Assembly (NCBI RefSeq): GCF_026241855.1
Contig: NZ_JAPJDC010000001.1
Coordinates: 868,001-932,000, forward strand
Length of the DNA: 64,000 nucleotides
Direction of reading: 5' to 3'
Origin: Curtobacterium flaccumfaciens pv. betae
GTDB lineage: Bacteria; Actinomycetota; Actinomycetes; Actinomycetales; Microbacteriaceae
The notes under the pieces are model-generated. The model saw nothing but the letters and a program-made list of their open reading frames with translations, did not search any database and was not told where the DNA came from. The translations under genes and the position numbers were made by a program. Shown here in pieces: positions 52,117 through 60,934 of the stretch. Within the stretch, counting starts at the first letter, position 1; every line of letters starts with the position of its first letter.

Positions 52117-55100
52117 GTGCCGCAGACCACGCTGATGCCCGCTCCCGAGGACACCGGGTTCGCGCGCGCACTGGTCGACGACCCCTCGCAGGCCGCGGTG
52201 CTCGCGCTGCCGGACGGCCGTCACGCCGCGGTGATCGGTGCGCCGGGCAGCGGCAAGACGACCACGCTCGCACGGCTCGTCGCCGACCGGCTGGCCCGAC
52301 CTGGCGCGATCACGCCCGACGGCCACGCGACGGTCCTCGCCCTGACCTCGGCGCGGACGGCTGCAACGGCGCTGCGTGACCGGCTCGCGCGGGTGGTCGA
52401 CCGGGTCGTGCCGGGTGCCCTCGCACGCACCGTGAACTCACTGGCGTTCCAGATCGTCACCCACGCGGCGTCGGTGCAGGGGCAGGAACCCCCGACGCTG
52501 CTGACCGGTGGGGAGCAGGACCGGATCATCGCCGACCTGCTCGCCGGGCACGAACTCGACGGAGCCGGACCGGCCTGGCCCGACCCGATCACCTCCGTGG
52601 TCCGGGAGCGAGCCGGGTTCCGCACCGCCCTGCGCGACGTCATGATGCGTGCGGTGGCCGCCGGCGTCGAGCCCGACGACATGCGGGAACTCGGCGACGA
52701 GCTCGGACGGCCCGAGTGGCGGGCCGTCGGCGACTTCGTGGACGACTACCGGGCATCGGTCACCGCGTTCCGGCCGACCGGGCTCGACTCCGGTGAACTC
52801 GTGGCGTACGCCACCGCCGCGGTGCTGCGGCACGAGCTCCCCGCCGGCATCGCCGCCCTGCGCCTGGTCGTGGTCGACGACACACAGGAACTGGTGGAGG
52901 GCGAGATCGCCCTGCTCGGGGCGCTCGCGCGCTCCGGCGTGCAGGTGGTGGCCTTCGGCGACCCGGACATCGCCGCCTCGGCGTTCCGCGGCGCCGAACC
53001 GGACGTGCTCGGTCGACTGGCCGTGCGACTCGGGGTCGACCGGGTCGACGAACTGTTCCTCGGCGCGGTGCACCGGCACCCCGCCCCGATCCGCGCCCTG
53101 GTCACCGGGGTCACGGGTCGCATCGGCACCGCGGCGGCCGGTCGGCAGCGCAGCGCGTCGGCGGGCGACCAGGATGCTCGGTCCGACGCCGTCGTGCACC
53201 TCGAGGCCGCCAGCCGGTCCGCGCTCGTCGTGGCGATCGCCCGTCGACTGCGCGAACACCGCCTGCTCGACGGTGTGCCGTGGCACCGGATGGCCGTGGT
53301 CACCCGCAGCGGTGCTGCCATCCCCGAACTCGTCCGGGCACTCTCCGTGGCCGAGGTCCCGGCGACCGCCGGTGCCGCGCCCGTCCGTCCGCGCGACGAC
53401 TCCGCGGCGCGGGCGCTGCTGGACGCGGCTGCGGTGGCGCTCGACGTCCTGCCGCTCGACGCCGCCCTGGCCACCGCGTTCGCCACGGGGCCCCTCGGTG
53501 GCCTGGACACCCTGGCGATGCGTCGGCTCCGGCTCGCCCTGCGGCGCGAGGAGCTCGCGGGCGACGGTAGCCGCACCGCCGACGAACTGCTGGTCGATGC
53601 CCTGGGCGCACCGGAGCGTCTGGCGACGGTGGACGCCGGGTTCGCGCGACGAGCGACCCGGCTGGCCCGGAGCCTGGTGCAGGCGCGTGCCGACGCCCAG
53701 GCGGGATCGAGCATCGAGGAGATCCTCTGGGGCCTCTGGGAACGCAGCGGTCTCGCGAAGTCGTGGGGTGCCCAGTCCGCCGCCGGTGGGGTCGGCGCCG
53801 GGGAAGCCGACCGGCACCTGGACGCCGTCGTCGGCCTGTTCACCGCCGCCAAGCGCTTCGTCGAGCGCACGCCGGACGCCCCTGCGCGGGTCTTCGTCGA
53901 CGACCTGCTCGGCGCCGACCTGCCAGAGGACTCGATCGGCCCCGACCGGACCGCCGGCCGGGTGCGGGTGCTGACGCCGTCGGCGACGATCGGACTCGAG
54001 TGCGACGTGGTCGTGGTGCTCGGTCTGCAGGACGGCGTCTGGCCCAACACCCGGGTGCGCGGCAGTCTGCTCGACCCGGACGGACTGGTCCGCGCTGCTG
54101 CCGGGGTCGAGCGTTCGCCCATCGACGACCGTGCCGCCGTGGTCGCCGACGAACTCCGGCTGTTCGCCCGGGCCGTCTCGCGCGCCACCACCCAGGTCGT
54201 CATCGGCACGGTCGCGAACGACGACGAGTCGCCGTCACCCTTCGTCCGACTCGTCCCGGTGCCGCCGGACCGTCAGCCGACCGTCCACCCGCTGTCCCTG
54301 CGTGGGCTCGCCGGGTCGTTGCGCCGCCGAGTGGTGGGCTCGGGCGATCACGAGGCCGCGTCCGCGCTGGCCCGCCTGGCCGAGGCCGAGGTACCCGGTG
54401 CGGCTCCGGACGAGTGGTACGGGCTCGCCGAACCGACCACGGACGACCCCCTGGTCGACCTCGACGCCGAGCCCGCGCCCGAGGTCGAGGGCGGCGAGCC
54501 GGTCGCTCCGGCCGTGTCGGTGTCGCCGTCGCGCATCGGCACCTTCGAGGAGTGCCCGGTGCACTGGTTCGCGCAGACCTTCGGCGGCGGTGCCCCGAGC
54601 CCGGCGATGGGCATCGGCACGATCGTGCACGAAGCGATGGAGCACGCCACCGAGATCGACGTCGAGTCGCTGTGGGAGCGGGTCGAGGCGCGGTGGGACG
54701 AGCTCACCTTCGAGTCGCCCTGGGTCGCCGACCGCGAACGCGCCCGGACCCGGCGGATGATCGAGGGGCTGAGCGACTACCTCCGCACCTTCGCCAGTGC
54801 CGGCCGTCGACTGCTCGGCGCCGAGACCTCGTTCGCGCTCGTGACCGGCCCCGCCCGCATCCGGGGGAGCATCGACCGCATCGAGGTCGACCCCGAGGGC
54901 CGTGTCAGCGTCGTCGACCTGAAGACGGGCCGTTCGATGCCCAGCGAGAAGAACGACATGCCGGAACACCCGCAGCTCGGCGCCTACCAACTCGCGGTCG
55001 AGGACGGCGCGGTCGAGGGCGTGCCGGCGGGGTCTCCGATGACGGACGCCCGGCTGGTGTTCGTCCAGAACCCTCGCGGCGGACAGGCGTACTCCGAGCG

Positions 55101-55272
55101 GACGCAGCACGCGTTCGACGCCGAGGCGCGGGAGGCCTACCGCGAGCGGCTGCACGGGGTGGCACGGGGCATGGCCGGCCGGACGTTCGTGGCGAACGTG
55201 GACGACCACTGCGAGAAGGCCCGGACCGGGGTCGAGTGCCGGATCCACGTGGTGGCGGAGGTGACCTGGTGA
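52117..55272 (+). CDS. adnA: AdnA-type helicase-nuclease subunit
   Basis: 1051 residues from a GTG with TACCGT six bases upstream. With AdnB it forms a dimeric motor-nuclease that resects double-strand breaks, the actinobacterial counterpart of RecBCD/AddAB. The N-terminal UvrD-like motor has Walker A GAPGSGKTT (K47) but a weak motif II, VVVDDTQELVEGE (D254-D255), in place of DExQD. The C-terminal RecB-type nuclease begins after SVSPSRIGTFEECPVHWF, with VVDLKTGRSMP (D934, K936) as the catalytic core. Iron-sulfur cysteines visible are those in ECPVHW and in DHCEKARTGVEC, one fewer than the usual four. Overlaps adnB by GTGA. Confidence 0.92.
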   Translation: MPQTTLMPAPEDTGFARALVDDPSQAAVLALPDGRHAAVIGAPGSGKTTTLARLVADRLARPGAITPDGHATVLALTSARTAATALRDRLARVVDRVVPGALARTVNSLAFQIVTHAASVQGQEPPTLLTGGEQDRIIADLLAGHELDGAGPAWPDPITSVVRERAGFRTALRDVMMRAVAAGVEPDDMRELGDELGRPEWRAVGDFVDDYRASVTAFRPTGLDSGELVAYATAAVLRHELPAGIAALRLVVVDDTQELVEGEIALLGALARSGVQVVAFGDPDIAASAFRGAEPDVLGRLAVRLGVDRVDELFLGAVHRHPAPIRALVTGVTGRIGTAAAGRQRSASAGDQDARSDAVVHLEAASRSALVVAIARRLREHRLLDGVPWHRMAVVTRSGAAIPELVRALSVAEVPATAGAAPVRPRDDSAARALLDAAAVALDVLPLDAALATAFATGPLGGLDTLAMRRLRLALRREELAGDGSRTADELLVDALGAPERLATVDAGFARRATRLARSLVQARADAQAGSSIEEILWGLWERSGLAKSWGAQSAAGGVGAGEADRHLDAVVGLFTAAKRFVERTPDAPARVFVDDLLGADLPEDSIGPDRTAGRVRVLTPSATIGLECDVVVVLGLQDGVWPNTRVRGSLLDPDGLVRAAAGVERSPIDDRAAVVADELRLFARAVSRATTQVVIGTVANDDESPSPFVRLVPVPPDRQPTVHPLSLRGLAGSLRRRVVGSGDHEAASALARLAEAEVPGAAPDEWYGLAEPTTDDPLVDLDAEPAPEVEGGEPVAPAVSVSPSRIGTFEECPVHWFAQTFGGGAPSPAMGIGTIVHEAMEHATEIDVESLWERVEARWDELTFESPWVADRERARTRRMIEGLSDYLRTFASAGRRLLGAETSFALVTGPARIRGSIDRIEVDPEGRVSVVDLKTGRSMPSEKNDMPEHPQLGAYQLAVEDGAVEGVPAGSPMTDARLVFVQNPRGGQAYSERTQHAFDAEAREAYRERLHGVARGMAGRTFVANVDDHCEKARTGVECRIHVVAEVTW

Positions 55273-58200
55273 GCGACACCGCGGACACGACCGACACGAC
55301 CGGCACAGCTACTGCGGCCGACACGGCTGCCGCTGCTCCGCCCGTCATCCGGCACGGCGCCGACGCCATCGCCGACGCCCTCGGTCGCCCCCGTCCCACC
55401 GCCCAGCAGCGTGCCGTCATCGAGTCGCCGCTCGTGCCGGCGCTGGTCGTCGCCGGTGCCGGCAGCGGGAAGACCGAGACGATGGCCTCGCGCGTCGTCT
55501 GGCTGCTGGCCAACGGGCTCGTCCGACCCGACGAGGTCCTCGGGCTGACCTTCACCCGCAAGGCCGCCGGCGAACTCTCCGTCCGCATCAACGACCGCAT
55601 CCGCGCGCTCGAGGACGTCGGGCTGATCACCCCCGGGGACGCCTTCGAAGCGCCCACCGTCTCGACGTACAACGCCTTCGCCAACGCGGTCTTCCGCGAG
55701 AACGCCCTGCTCGTCGGGCGTGACGGCGAGTCCCAGGTGCTGACCGAACCCTCGGCCTGGCAGCTCGCCCGTCGGGTCGTGGTGGCCGCCCGCGACGACC
55801 GGCTCGCGGGACTCGACCGCGACGTCGACACCCTGACCGCAGCCGTGGTGGCGCTCGCCGGTGCTACCTCCGAACACCTCGTCGAGCCGGAGGACCTCCG
55901 CCGGTTCGCGATCGAGTTCTCGGAGCTGCTCGAACTCCCCGGCAACCGCGGCAAGCCGTACAAGGCGATCACCGACGCGGTCACCGCGATCGGCGCCCTC
56001 GAACCCCTGGCCGACCTGGTCGCCGAGTTCCGGCGGCAGAAGGTCGACCGCGGGTTCGTGGAGTTCTCCGACCAGATCGCCCTCGCGCTCGCCGCGGCCG
56101 AGTCGGCCCCTCGCGTCGTCACGGACCTGCGGAGCCGGTACGGGGTGGTGCTCCTCGACGAGTACCAGGACACCTCGGTGGTGCAGACCCGGTTCCTCGC
56201 CCGGCTGTTCCGCGGGCACTCGGTGATGGCGGTCGGCGACCCGCACCAGTCGATCTACGGGTTCCGCGGTGCGAGTGCCGCGAACCTCGCCCGGTTCCCG
56301 CACGACTTCGGCGGCGACGAACCCGGGGTGGCCGAACCCGTGACCTTCGCGCTGTCGACCAGCTGGCGGAACCCGGTGGACGTGCTCGCGGGGGCGAACG
56401 CGATCGTGGCACCGCTGTCCGAGGCGTCCGAGGTCGACGTCGAACGGCTCTCGCCCCGGCCGGGCGCGGACACCGGCACCGTACGGGTGGTGTTCCCCGA
56501 GACCCTGCCGGAAGAGGCCGACGAGGTCGCGGCGTGGTTCCAGGACCACCGCCGTCAGGACCCGACGGGCTCGATGGCGCTGCTGCTGCGCGCGCGGAAG
56601 GACCTCGCGGCGTTCACGGCGGCGCTCGGTGCCCGCGGGGTGCCGTACCACGTGCTCGGCACCGGCGGACTGCTCCAGCGCCCGGAGATCGTCGACCTGG
56701 TGGCGTGCCTGCGGGTGCTGCACGACCCGGCGGCCGGCAACGACCTGATCCGGCTGCTCGCGGGTGCACGGTGGCGGGTCGGTGCGGCGGACATCGTCGC
56801 CCTGCACCAGCTCGCCCGGTGGCTGTTCCAGCGCGACCACACCCAGCAGCGGCTCGACGACGACCTGACCGCGGCGTTCCGGGCCTCCGTTGCCGCCGGG
56901 GAGCACGGGTCGATCGTCGATGCGCTCGACTTCGTGGCGACCGCGCCCGACGAGCACGGCGCGCTCGAGGGCATCACCGCCGCGGGTCGCAGCCGGATGC
57001 GTGCGCTCGGCGGCCAGCTCGCGATGCTCCGGTCACGCGCGGGGAGCGACCTGGTCGACTTCGTGACGCTCGTCGTGCAGGAGATGCGGCTCGACATCGA
57101 GGTCGCCGCGCACGAACAGGGGAGCGGCGCCTACCTCGACGCCTTCATCGACGAACTCGCCGGCTTCGTCTCGACCGACGACCGCGCCGACCTCGGTTCG
57201 TTCCTCGGGTGGATCGACGCCGCAGCCCGGCGTGACGACATGGGTCCGCGTTCCGAGGAGCCCGAGGCCGGCACCGTGCAGATCCTGACGATCCACGGGT
57301 CCAAGGGACTGGAGTGGGACGCCGTCGCGGTGCCCCGGATGGTCGAGGGCGGCCTGCCGGCACGCCCGCAGGAGGGCTCGTCCGGCTGGCTGGGGTTCGG
57401 CCGGCTGCCGTACGAGTTCCGCGGGGACGCCGCCGAGCTGCCACGACTCGCATGGCGCGGGCAGGAGACCCAGAAGGACGTCACCACTGCGATCGACGCC
57501 TTCAAGGAACAGGTGAAGGCCCGCAACGAGGACGAGGAACGCCGGCTCACCTACGTCGCCCTGACCCGTGCCAAGCACGACCTGCTGGTGTCCGGCTCGT
57601 TCTGGGCCGGCGGGGTCCGACCCACCGAGCCGAGCCGTTACCTGCGCGACCTGGTGGACGCAGGCGTCATCGACGGTGCGGCGATCCCGGAGACGACGGT
57701 GCACGACGAGAACCCGATGGGGGAGAGCGGCGCGACCCAGACCTGGCCGCACGTGCCGTTCGGGCAGCGTGCGCCGCGGGTCCTGGCCGCCGCGGAGCGG
57801 GTGCGGAACGCGAACCCCGGAGCGGCGGGGCGCTTCGCCGCCGACATCGACCTGCTGCTCGCCGAGCGGCACGCCACCCGGAACGCGAAGCACGCGGTCG
57901 CCGTCCCGCACCGGGTGCCGGCGTCGGGCTTCAAGGACTACCTGACCGAACCTGACTCCGTCGCCGAGCGGCTCCGCCGGCCGATGCCGGAGCGACCGTA
58001 CCGCGCGACCCGGCTCGGCACGCTCTTCCACCAGTGGGTGGAACAGCGGGCGCGCAGCGGTGGCGCGCTCGAGACCCTCGACGTGTGGGACGGGGAGCTC
58101 GACCTCGATGCCGATGACCTCGCCGATGCGTCGCCGGACGCCGTGGTCACCGACGACGACGCCCGTCGACTGGCGGACTTCCAAGCGACGTTCGCCCGCT

Positions 58201-58544
58201 CCCGCTGGGCCGGGCTGACGCCGATCGAGGTCGAGCGCGAGATCCACATCCCGTTCCTCGGGCACAGCGTCGTCTGCAAGCTCGACGCCGTGTACGAGAT
58301 CGACGGGCGTGCCGAGGTGGTGGACTGGAAGACGGGCAAGGCACCGTCCGGTGCGGACGACCTGGCCCGACGCACGCTGCAGCTCGCGCTGTACCGCGTC
58401 GCCTACGCCGAGTTCACCGGGCGGCCGCTCGACCAGGTCGACGCGGTGTTCTACTTCGTCGCCGACGACCTCGAGGTCCGTCCGACCGAGCTGCTCGACC
58501 GCGCCGGACTCGAGCGTGCGTGGTCCGAGGCCATCGGCAGCTGA
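55269..58544 (+). CDS. adnB: AdnB-type helicase-nuclease subunit
   Basis: 1091 residues from a GTG coupled to adnA. A full UvrD-like motor: Walker A GAGSGKTETM (K68), Ia GLTFTRKAAGEL, II LLDEYQDTS, III GDPHQSIYGFRGA, IV region SWRNPVDVL, V ILTIHGSKGLEWDAV and VI LTYVALTRAKHDLLV. The C-terminal RecB-type nuclease has EIHIPFLGHSVVCKLDAVYEID and VVDWKTGKAP. AdnB is the dominant motor in mycobacteria, which agrees with its intact motifs compared with AdnA. The N-terminal 25 residues are a D/T/A-rich leader. A terminator follows at 58632. Confidence 0.94.
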   Translation: MSDTADTTDTTGTATAADTAAAAPPVIRHGADAIADALGRPRPTAQQRAVIESPLVPALVVAGAGSGKTETMASRVVWLLANGLVRPDEVLGLTFTRKAAGELSVRINDRIRALEDVGLITPGDAFEAPTVSTYNAFANAVFRENALLVGRDGESQVLTEPSAWQLARRVVVAARDDRLAGLDRDVDTLTAAVVALAGATSEHLVEPEDLRRFAIEFSELLELPGNRGKPYKAITDAVTAIGALEPLADLVAEFRRQKVDRGFVEFSDQIALALAAAESAPRVVTDLRSRYGVVLLDEYQDTSVVQTRFLARLFRGHSVMAVGDPHQSIYGFRGASAANLARFPHDFGGDEPGVAEPVTFALSTSWRNPVDVLAGANAIVAPLSEASEVDVERLSPRPGADTGTVRVVFPETLPEEADEVAAWFQDHRRQDPTGSMALLLRARKDLAAFTAALGARGVPYHVLGTGGLLQRPEIVDLVACLRVLHDPAAGNDLIRLLAGARWRVGAADIVALHQLARWLFQRDHTQQRLDDDLTAAFRASVAAGEHGSIVDALDFVATAPDEHGALEGITAAGRSRMRALGGQLAMLRSRAGSDLVDFVTLVVQEMRLDIEVAAHEQGSGAYLDAFIDELAGFVSTDDRADLGSFLGWIDAAARRDDMGPRSEEPEAGTVQILTIHGSKGLEWDAVAVPRMVEGGLPARPQEGSSGWLGFGRLPYEFRGDAAELPRLAWRGQETQKDVTTAIDAFKEQVKARNEDEERRLTYVALTRAKHDLLVSGSFWAGGVRPTEPSRYLRDLVDAGVIDGAAIPETTVHDENPMGESGATQTWPHVPFGQRAPRVLAAAERVRNANPGAAGRFAADIDLLLAERHATRNAKHAVAVPHRVPASGFKDYLTEPDSVAERLRRPMPERPYRATRLGTLFHQWVEQRARSGGALETLDVWDGELDLDADDLADASPDAVVTDDDARRLADFQATFARSRWAGLTPIEVEREIHIPFLGHSVVCKLDAVYEIDGRAEVVDWKTGKAPSGADDLARRTLQLALYRVAYAEFTGRPLDQVDAVFYFVADDLEVRPTELLDRAGLERAWSEAIGS

Positions 58545-58631
58545 CGTCCCGCGGAAGGCGCGTCGCGCTCGTCGCGCGCTGCGCCCTGTCGCGCTGAGCC
58601 CGTGTCGGGCTCCGCCCGTGTGGAGCTCCGC

Positions 58632-58667
58632 CCTGGAGGCCCGGTGCCGGTCCGCCGGGCCTCCAGG
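58632..58667. terminator. Terminator after adnB, GGAGGCCCGG family
   Basis: CCTGGAGGCCCGG (58632-58644) pairs perfectly with CCGGGCCTCCAGG (58655-58667) around TGCCGGTCCG. Confidence 0.85.
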
Positions 58668-58702
58668 CGGTCGCGCCAGGTGCCCGGGCGGCGGCCGGGA
58701 CC

Positions 58703-58815
58703 GGTCACGACACCCCGCAGGACGCACAGCGAGTGGTCACGGACCGTCGGGTGGCCGCGCTGCGATCGACAGGTCGTGACCGCTCGGCGGAACTGAGCGG
58801 GGAGTCGTGACCACC
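58703..58815. repeat. Dispersed four-half-site palindromic element, copy D
   Basis: The most symmetrical copy. Outer pair GGTCACGACACCCCGC (58703-58718) and GCGGGGAGTCGTGACC (58797-58812) match in 15 of 16 positions as an inverted repeat. Inner pair GAGTGGTCACGGACCGTCG (58731-58749) and CGACAGGTCGTGACCGCTC (58767-58785) with 17 bases between. Core-to-core spacing 32 and 31 bases. Confidence 0.85.
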
Positions 58816-58883
58816 GTGGGCCGTGTGGAACGAGACGGTGTGGACGAGAAGTGTGGAACGAAACGGTGCGGAACGAGGCGGCG

Positions 58884-59882
58884 TCAGCCGTGGCGGCGTT
58901 CGGTGGAGGACAACAGCTGCTCCACCTCGCCGATCTCCATCGTCTCGGGTGACACGGACTGCAGCGGTTCCGCACTCGGGGCGTGCACCGCGTCGACCAG
59001 GCGGTGCATCATCGAGACGGCATCGTCGACGACCTCGGTGCTCTTCGCCTGCACGCCGTGCAGCAGCCAGTGCGCCGTCTCGAGCTCGTGGTGCACGCGC
59101 GCACGCTGAGCGAGCTGGCGGTCGCGTCCGCCGCCGTTCGCCTCGTAGGCGCTGAGGACGGTGTCGAAGGCGTCGCGGCGGCCGGCGAGCACCCATGCGA
59201 GGTCCTTCGCCGGGTCGCCGAGCCGCAGCTCGCCCCAGTCGAGGACCCCCGTCACCGCATCGCCGTCGGCGAGCAGGGCGCCGGTGCCGAGCGAGCCGTG
59301 CACGACGGTCGGTGTGAACTGCCAGAGCTGCTGGTCCCGAGCGGCACCCTCCCAGCGTTCGACGAGCGCGGCGGGGACGAGCTTGGTCGCCACGGCGCGG
59401 TCCATCACCGAGACTGCGGACCGGAGCACCTCGAACGGCGTGAGCGAGGGCAGCCCGGCGTCGGAGACGAAGCTCGTCGGCAGCTGGTGGATCGAGGCGA
59501 CGGCACGGCCGACACTGGTGGCGAGGTTGGGGCGCTCGACGAGCGACGCGAGGGTCGGGTGGGTCCCGGCAAGTCGGGTCGTGACGATGGCGCGCGTCGA
59601 CCCGATCGGTGCCTGGCCGCGGTACTCGGCGACGCCGAACGGCAGTCGCGTGCGGATGCCGGCGCTCAGTGCACGGATGGCGACGAGGTCGGCTGACTGC
59701 CGGGCCTCGGCGCGCTGGTTCCGGGGGCGGCGGATGACGATCTCGGTGCCGTCGGCGTCGCGGAGGAGCGCCGACTCGTAGTCGCCGGCCGCGGCCGAGC
59801 CGAGCGTGCGCGTGCCCGTGACGAGGAGACCTGGAACGGCCGTCGTCGCCAACGCGGCTAGAGTGAACTGGGATCCCGCCAT
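58884..59882 (-). CDS. Phosphotransferase-fold (APH/macrolide kinase-like) protein
   Basis: 332 residues from the ATG at 59882; TACCCT ends seven bases upstream. Aminoglycoside/choline-kinase fold: TEIVIRRPRN is the ATP lysine region, and VLDWGELRLGDPAKDLAW carries the DxD metal site. The catalytic Brenner loop, normally HGDxxxxN, reads HGSLGTGALL: serine replaces the catalytic aspartate and the asparagine is missing. It may therefore be an altered or inactive kinase. Related genes lie between adnB and nudC in other Microbacteriaceae, as I recall. Substrate unknown; drug resistance should not be assumed. Confidence 0.82.
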   Translation of the reverse strand: MAGSQFTLAALATTAVPGLLVTGTRTLGSAAAGDYESALLRDADGTEIVIRRPRNQRAEARQSADLVAIRALSAGIRTRLPFGVAEYRGQAPIGSTRAIVTTRLAGTHPTLASLVERPNLATSVGRAVASIHQLPTSFVSDAGLPSLTPFEVLRSAVSVMDRAVATKLVPAALVERWEGAARDQQLWQFTPTVVHGSLGTGALLADGDAVTGVLDWGELRLGDPAKDLAWVLAGRRDAFDTVLSAYEANGGGRDRQLAQRARVHHELETAHWLLHGVQAKSTEVVDDAVSMMHRLVDAVHAPSAEPLQSVSPETMEIGEVEQLLSSTERRHG

Positions 59883-59998
59883 GCCCCTCAGGGTAGGCGC
59901 GTGACGCGTGCACGGCTGCACGCCACGCTGTTCGGCGGCCCGTACGCCCACCGCACGTCTCCTGCACGTCCGCACCCGATCCGAGGAGCTCTCCCGCC

Positions 59999-60934
59999 GT
60001 GACCGTCGAGTTCGCCGCCCGGCTCCCGCTCTCCCGCAACGAACTCGACCGCGACGCCGAGTTCCGCACGACCGACGACGTCGAGCGTGTCCTGCGCGAG
60101 GACGAGCACACCCGGTACCTACCGGTGCGTGGTGCTGAGATGCTCCGGAACGCCGACGGCACCCTGCGCTTCGTGGCCGCGTCGGAGATCCCGGTCGACA
60201 CCGTGACCCTGTACCTGGGCCGTGCGGTGTCGGACGCAGCCGACGCCCCGGCGGGTACCCGCTTCGTCGCCGCCCTGATCGACAGCGCGACGGCCACCGC
60301 CATCGAACCCGACGACGCCGCCTGGCAGAGCCTCCGGATGTTCGGCACCGAGCTCTCGCCCCGCGACCAGGGCCTGGCGGTCGAAGCCGTGGCGATGGCC
60401 AACTGGCACGCCGTGCACGGCTTCTCGCCGCGCACCGGGTCACCCACGGCCGTCGTGAGCGGCGGATGGGTCCGCCGCGACCCCGAGGGGCACGACCTCT
60501 TCCCGCGCACGGACGCGGCGATCATCGTCGGGGTCGTCGACGCCGACGACCGGATCCTGCTCGGTTCCAACGCCGCGTGGGACGCCGACCGGTACTCGCT
60601 GCTGGCCGGGTTCGTCGAGCCGGGGGAGTCGCTCGAGGACGCCGTCCGCCGCGAGGTCTGGGAGGAGTCCGGCGTCCGCGTCGAGGAGCCCGAGTACCTC
60701 GGCTCGCAGCCGTGGCCGTTCCCCGCGTCGCTGATGGTGGGCTTCCGTGCCCGTGCAGCCGGCGGTGACCCGACGACCGCACGCCCCGACGGCGTGGAGA
60801 TCCTGGACGTCCGGTGGTTCTCGCGCGACGAGATCCGCGAGCGCGCCGGCGACACCCTGCTGCTGCCGGGACGCACCTCGATCGCCCGCGCCATCATCGA
60901 GGAGTGGTACGGCGGGCCGCTGGACCTGCCGTGA
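59999..60934 (+). CDS. nudC: NudC-type NADH pyrophosphatase (Nudix)
   Basis: 311 residues from a GTG with GAGGAG ten bases upstream. Hydrolyses NAD(H) to nicotinamide mononucleotide and AMP, and in related enzymes removes NAD caps from RNA. The Nudix box GFVEPGESLEDAVRREVWEESGV is present, followed by the NudC signature SQPWPFPASLM. The zinc ribbon normally between the two domains is degenerate: the stretch HGFSPRTGSPTAVVSGGW contains no cysteine. Coupled to uvrD2 by GTGA, as in mycobacteria. Confidence 0.93.
   Translation: MTVEFAARLPLSRNELDRDAEFRTTDDVERVLREDEHTRYLPVRGAEMLRNADGTLRFVAASEIPVDTVTLYLGRAVSDAADAPAGTRFVAALIDSATATAIEPDDAAWQSLRMFGTELSPRDQGLAVEAVAMANWHAVHGFSPRTGSPTAVVSGGWVRRDPEGHDLFPRTDAAIIVGVVDADDRILLGSNAAWDADRYSLLAGFVEPGESLEDAVRREVWEESGVRVEEPEYLGSQPWPFPASLMVGFRARAAGGDPTTARPDGVEILDVRWFSRDEIRERAGDTLLLPGRTSIARAIIEEWYGGPLDLP

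Larger units (their letters stand above)
58545..58883. other. Gene-free 339-base gap between convergent adnB and phosphotransferase genes
   Basis: Holds a GGAGGCCCGG-family terminator and one complete copy of the dispersed element. The remainder, including GTGTGGAACG-type short repeats at 58825-58875, shows no protein-like frame. Confidence 0.75.

Noticed and set aside
53763..55268. Extension of adnB back through adnA
   Set aside because: Arginine-rich shadow of adnA; GTGA coupling at 55269 marks the true start.
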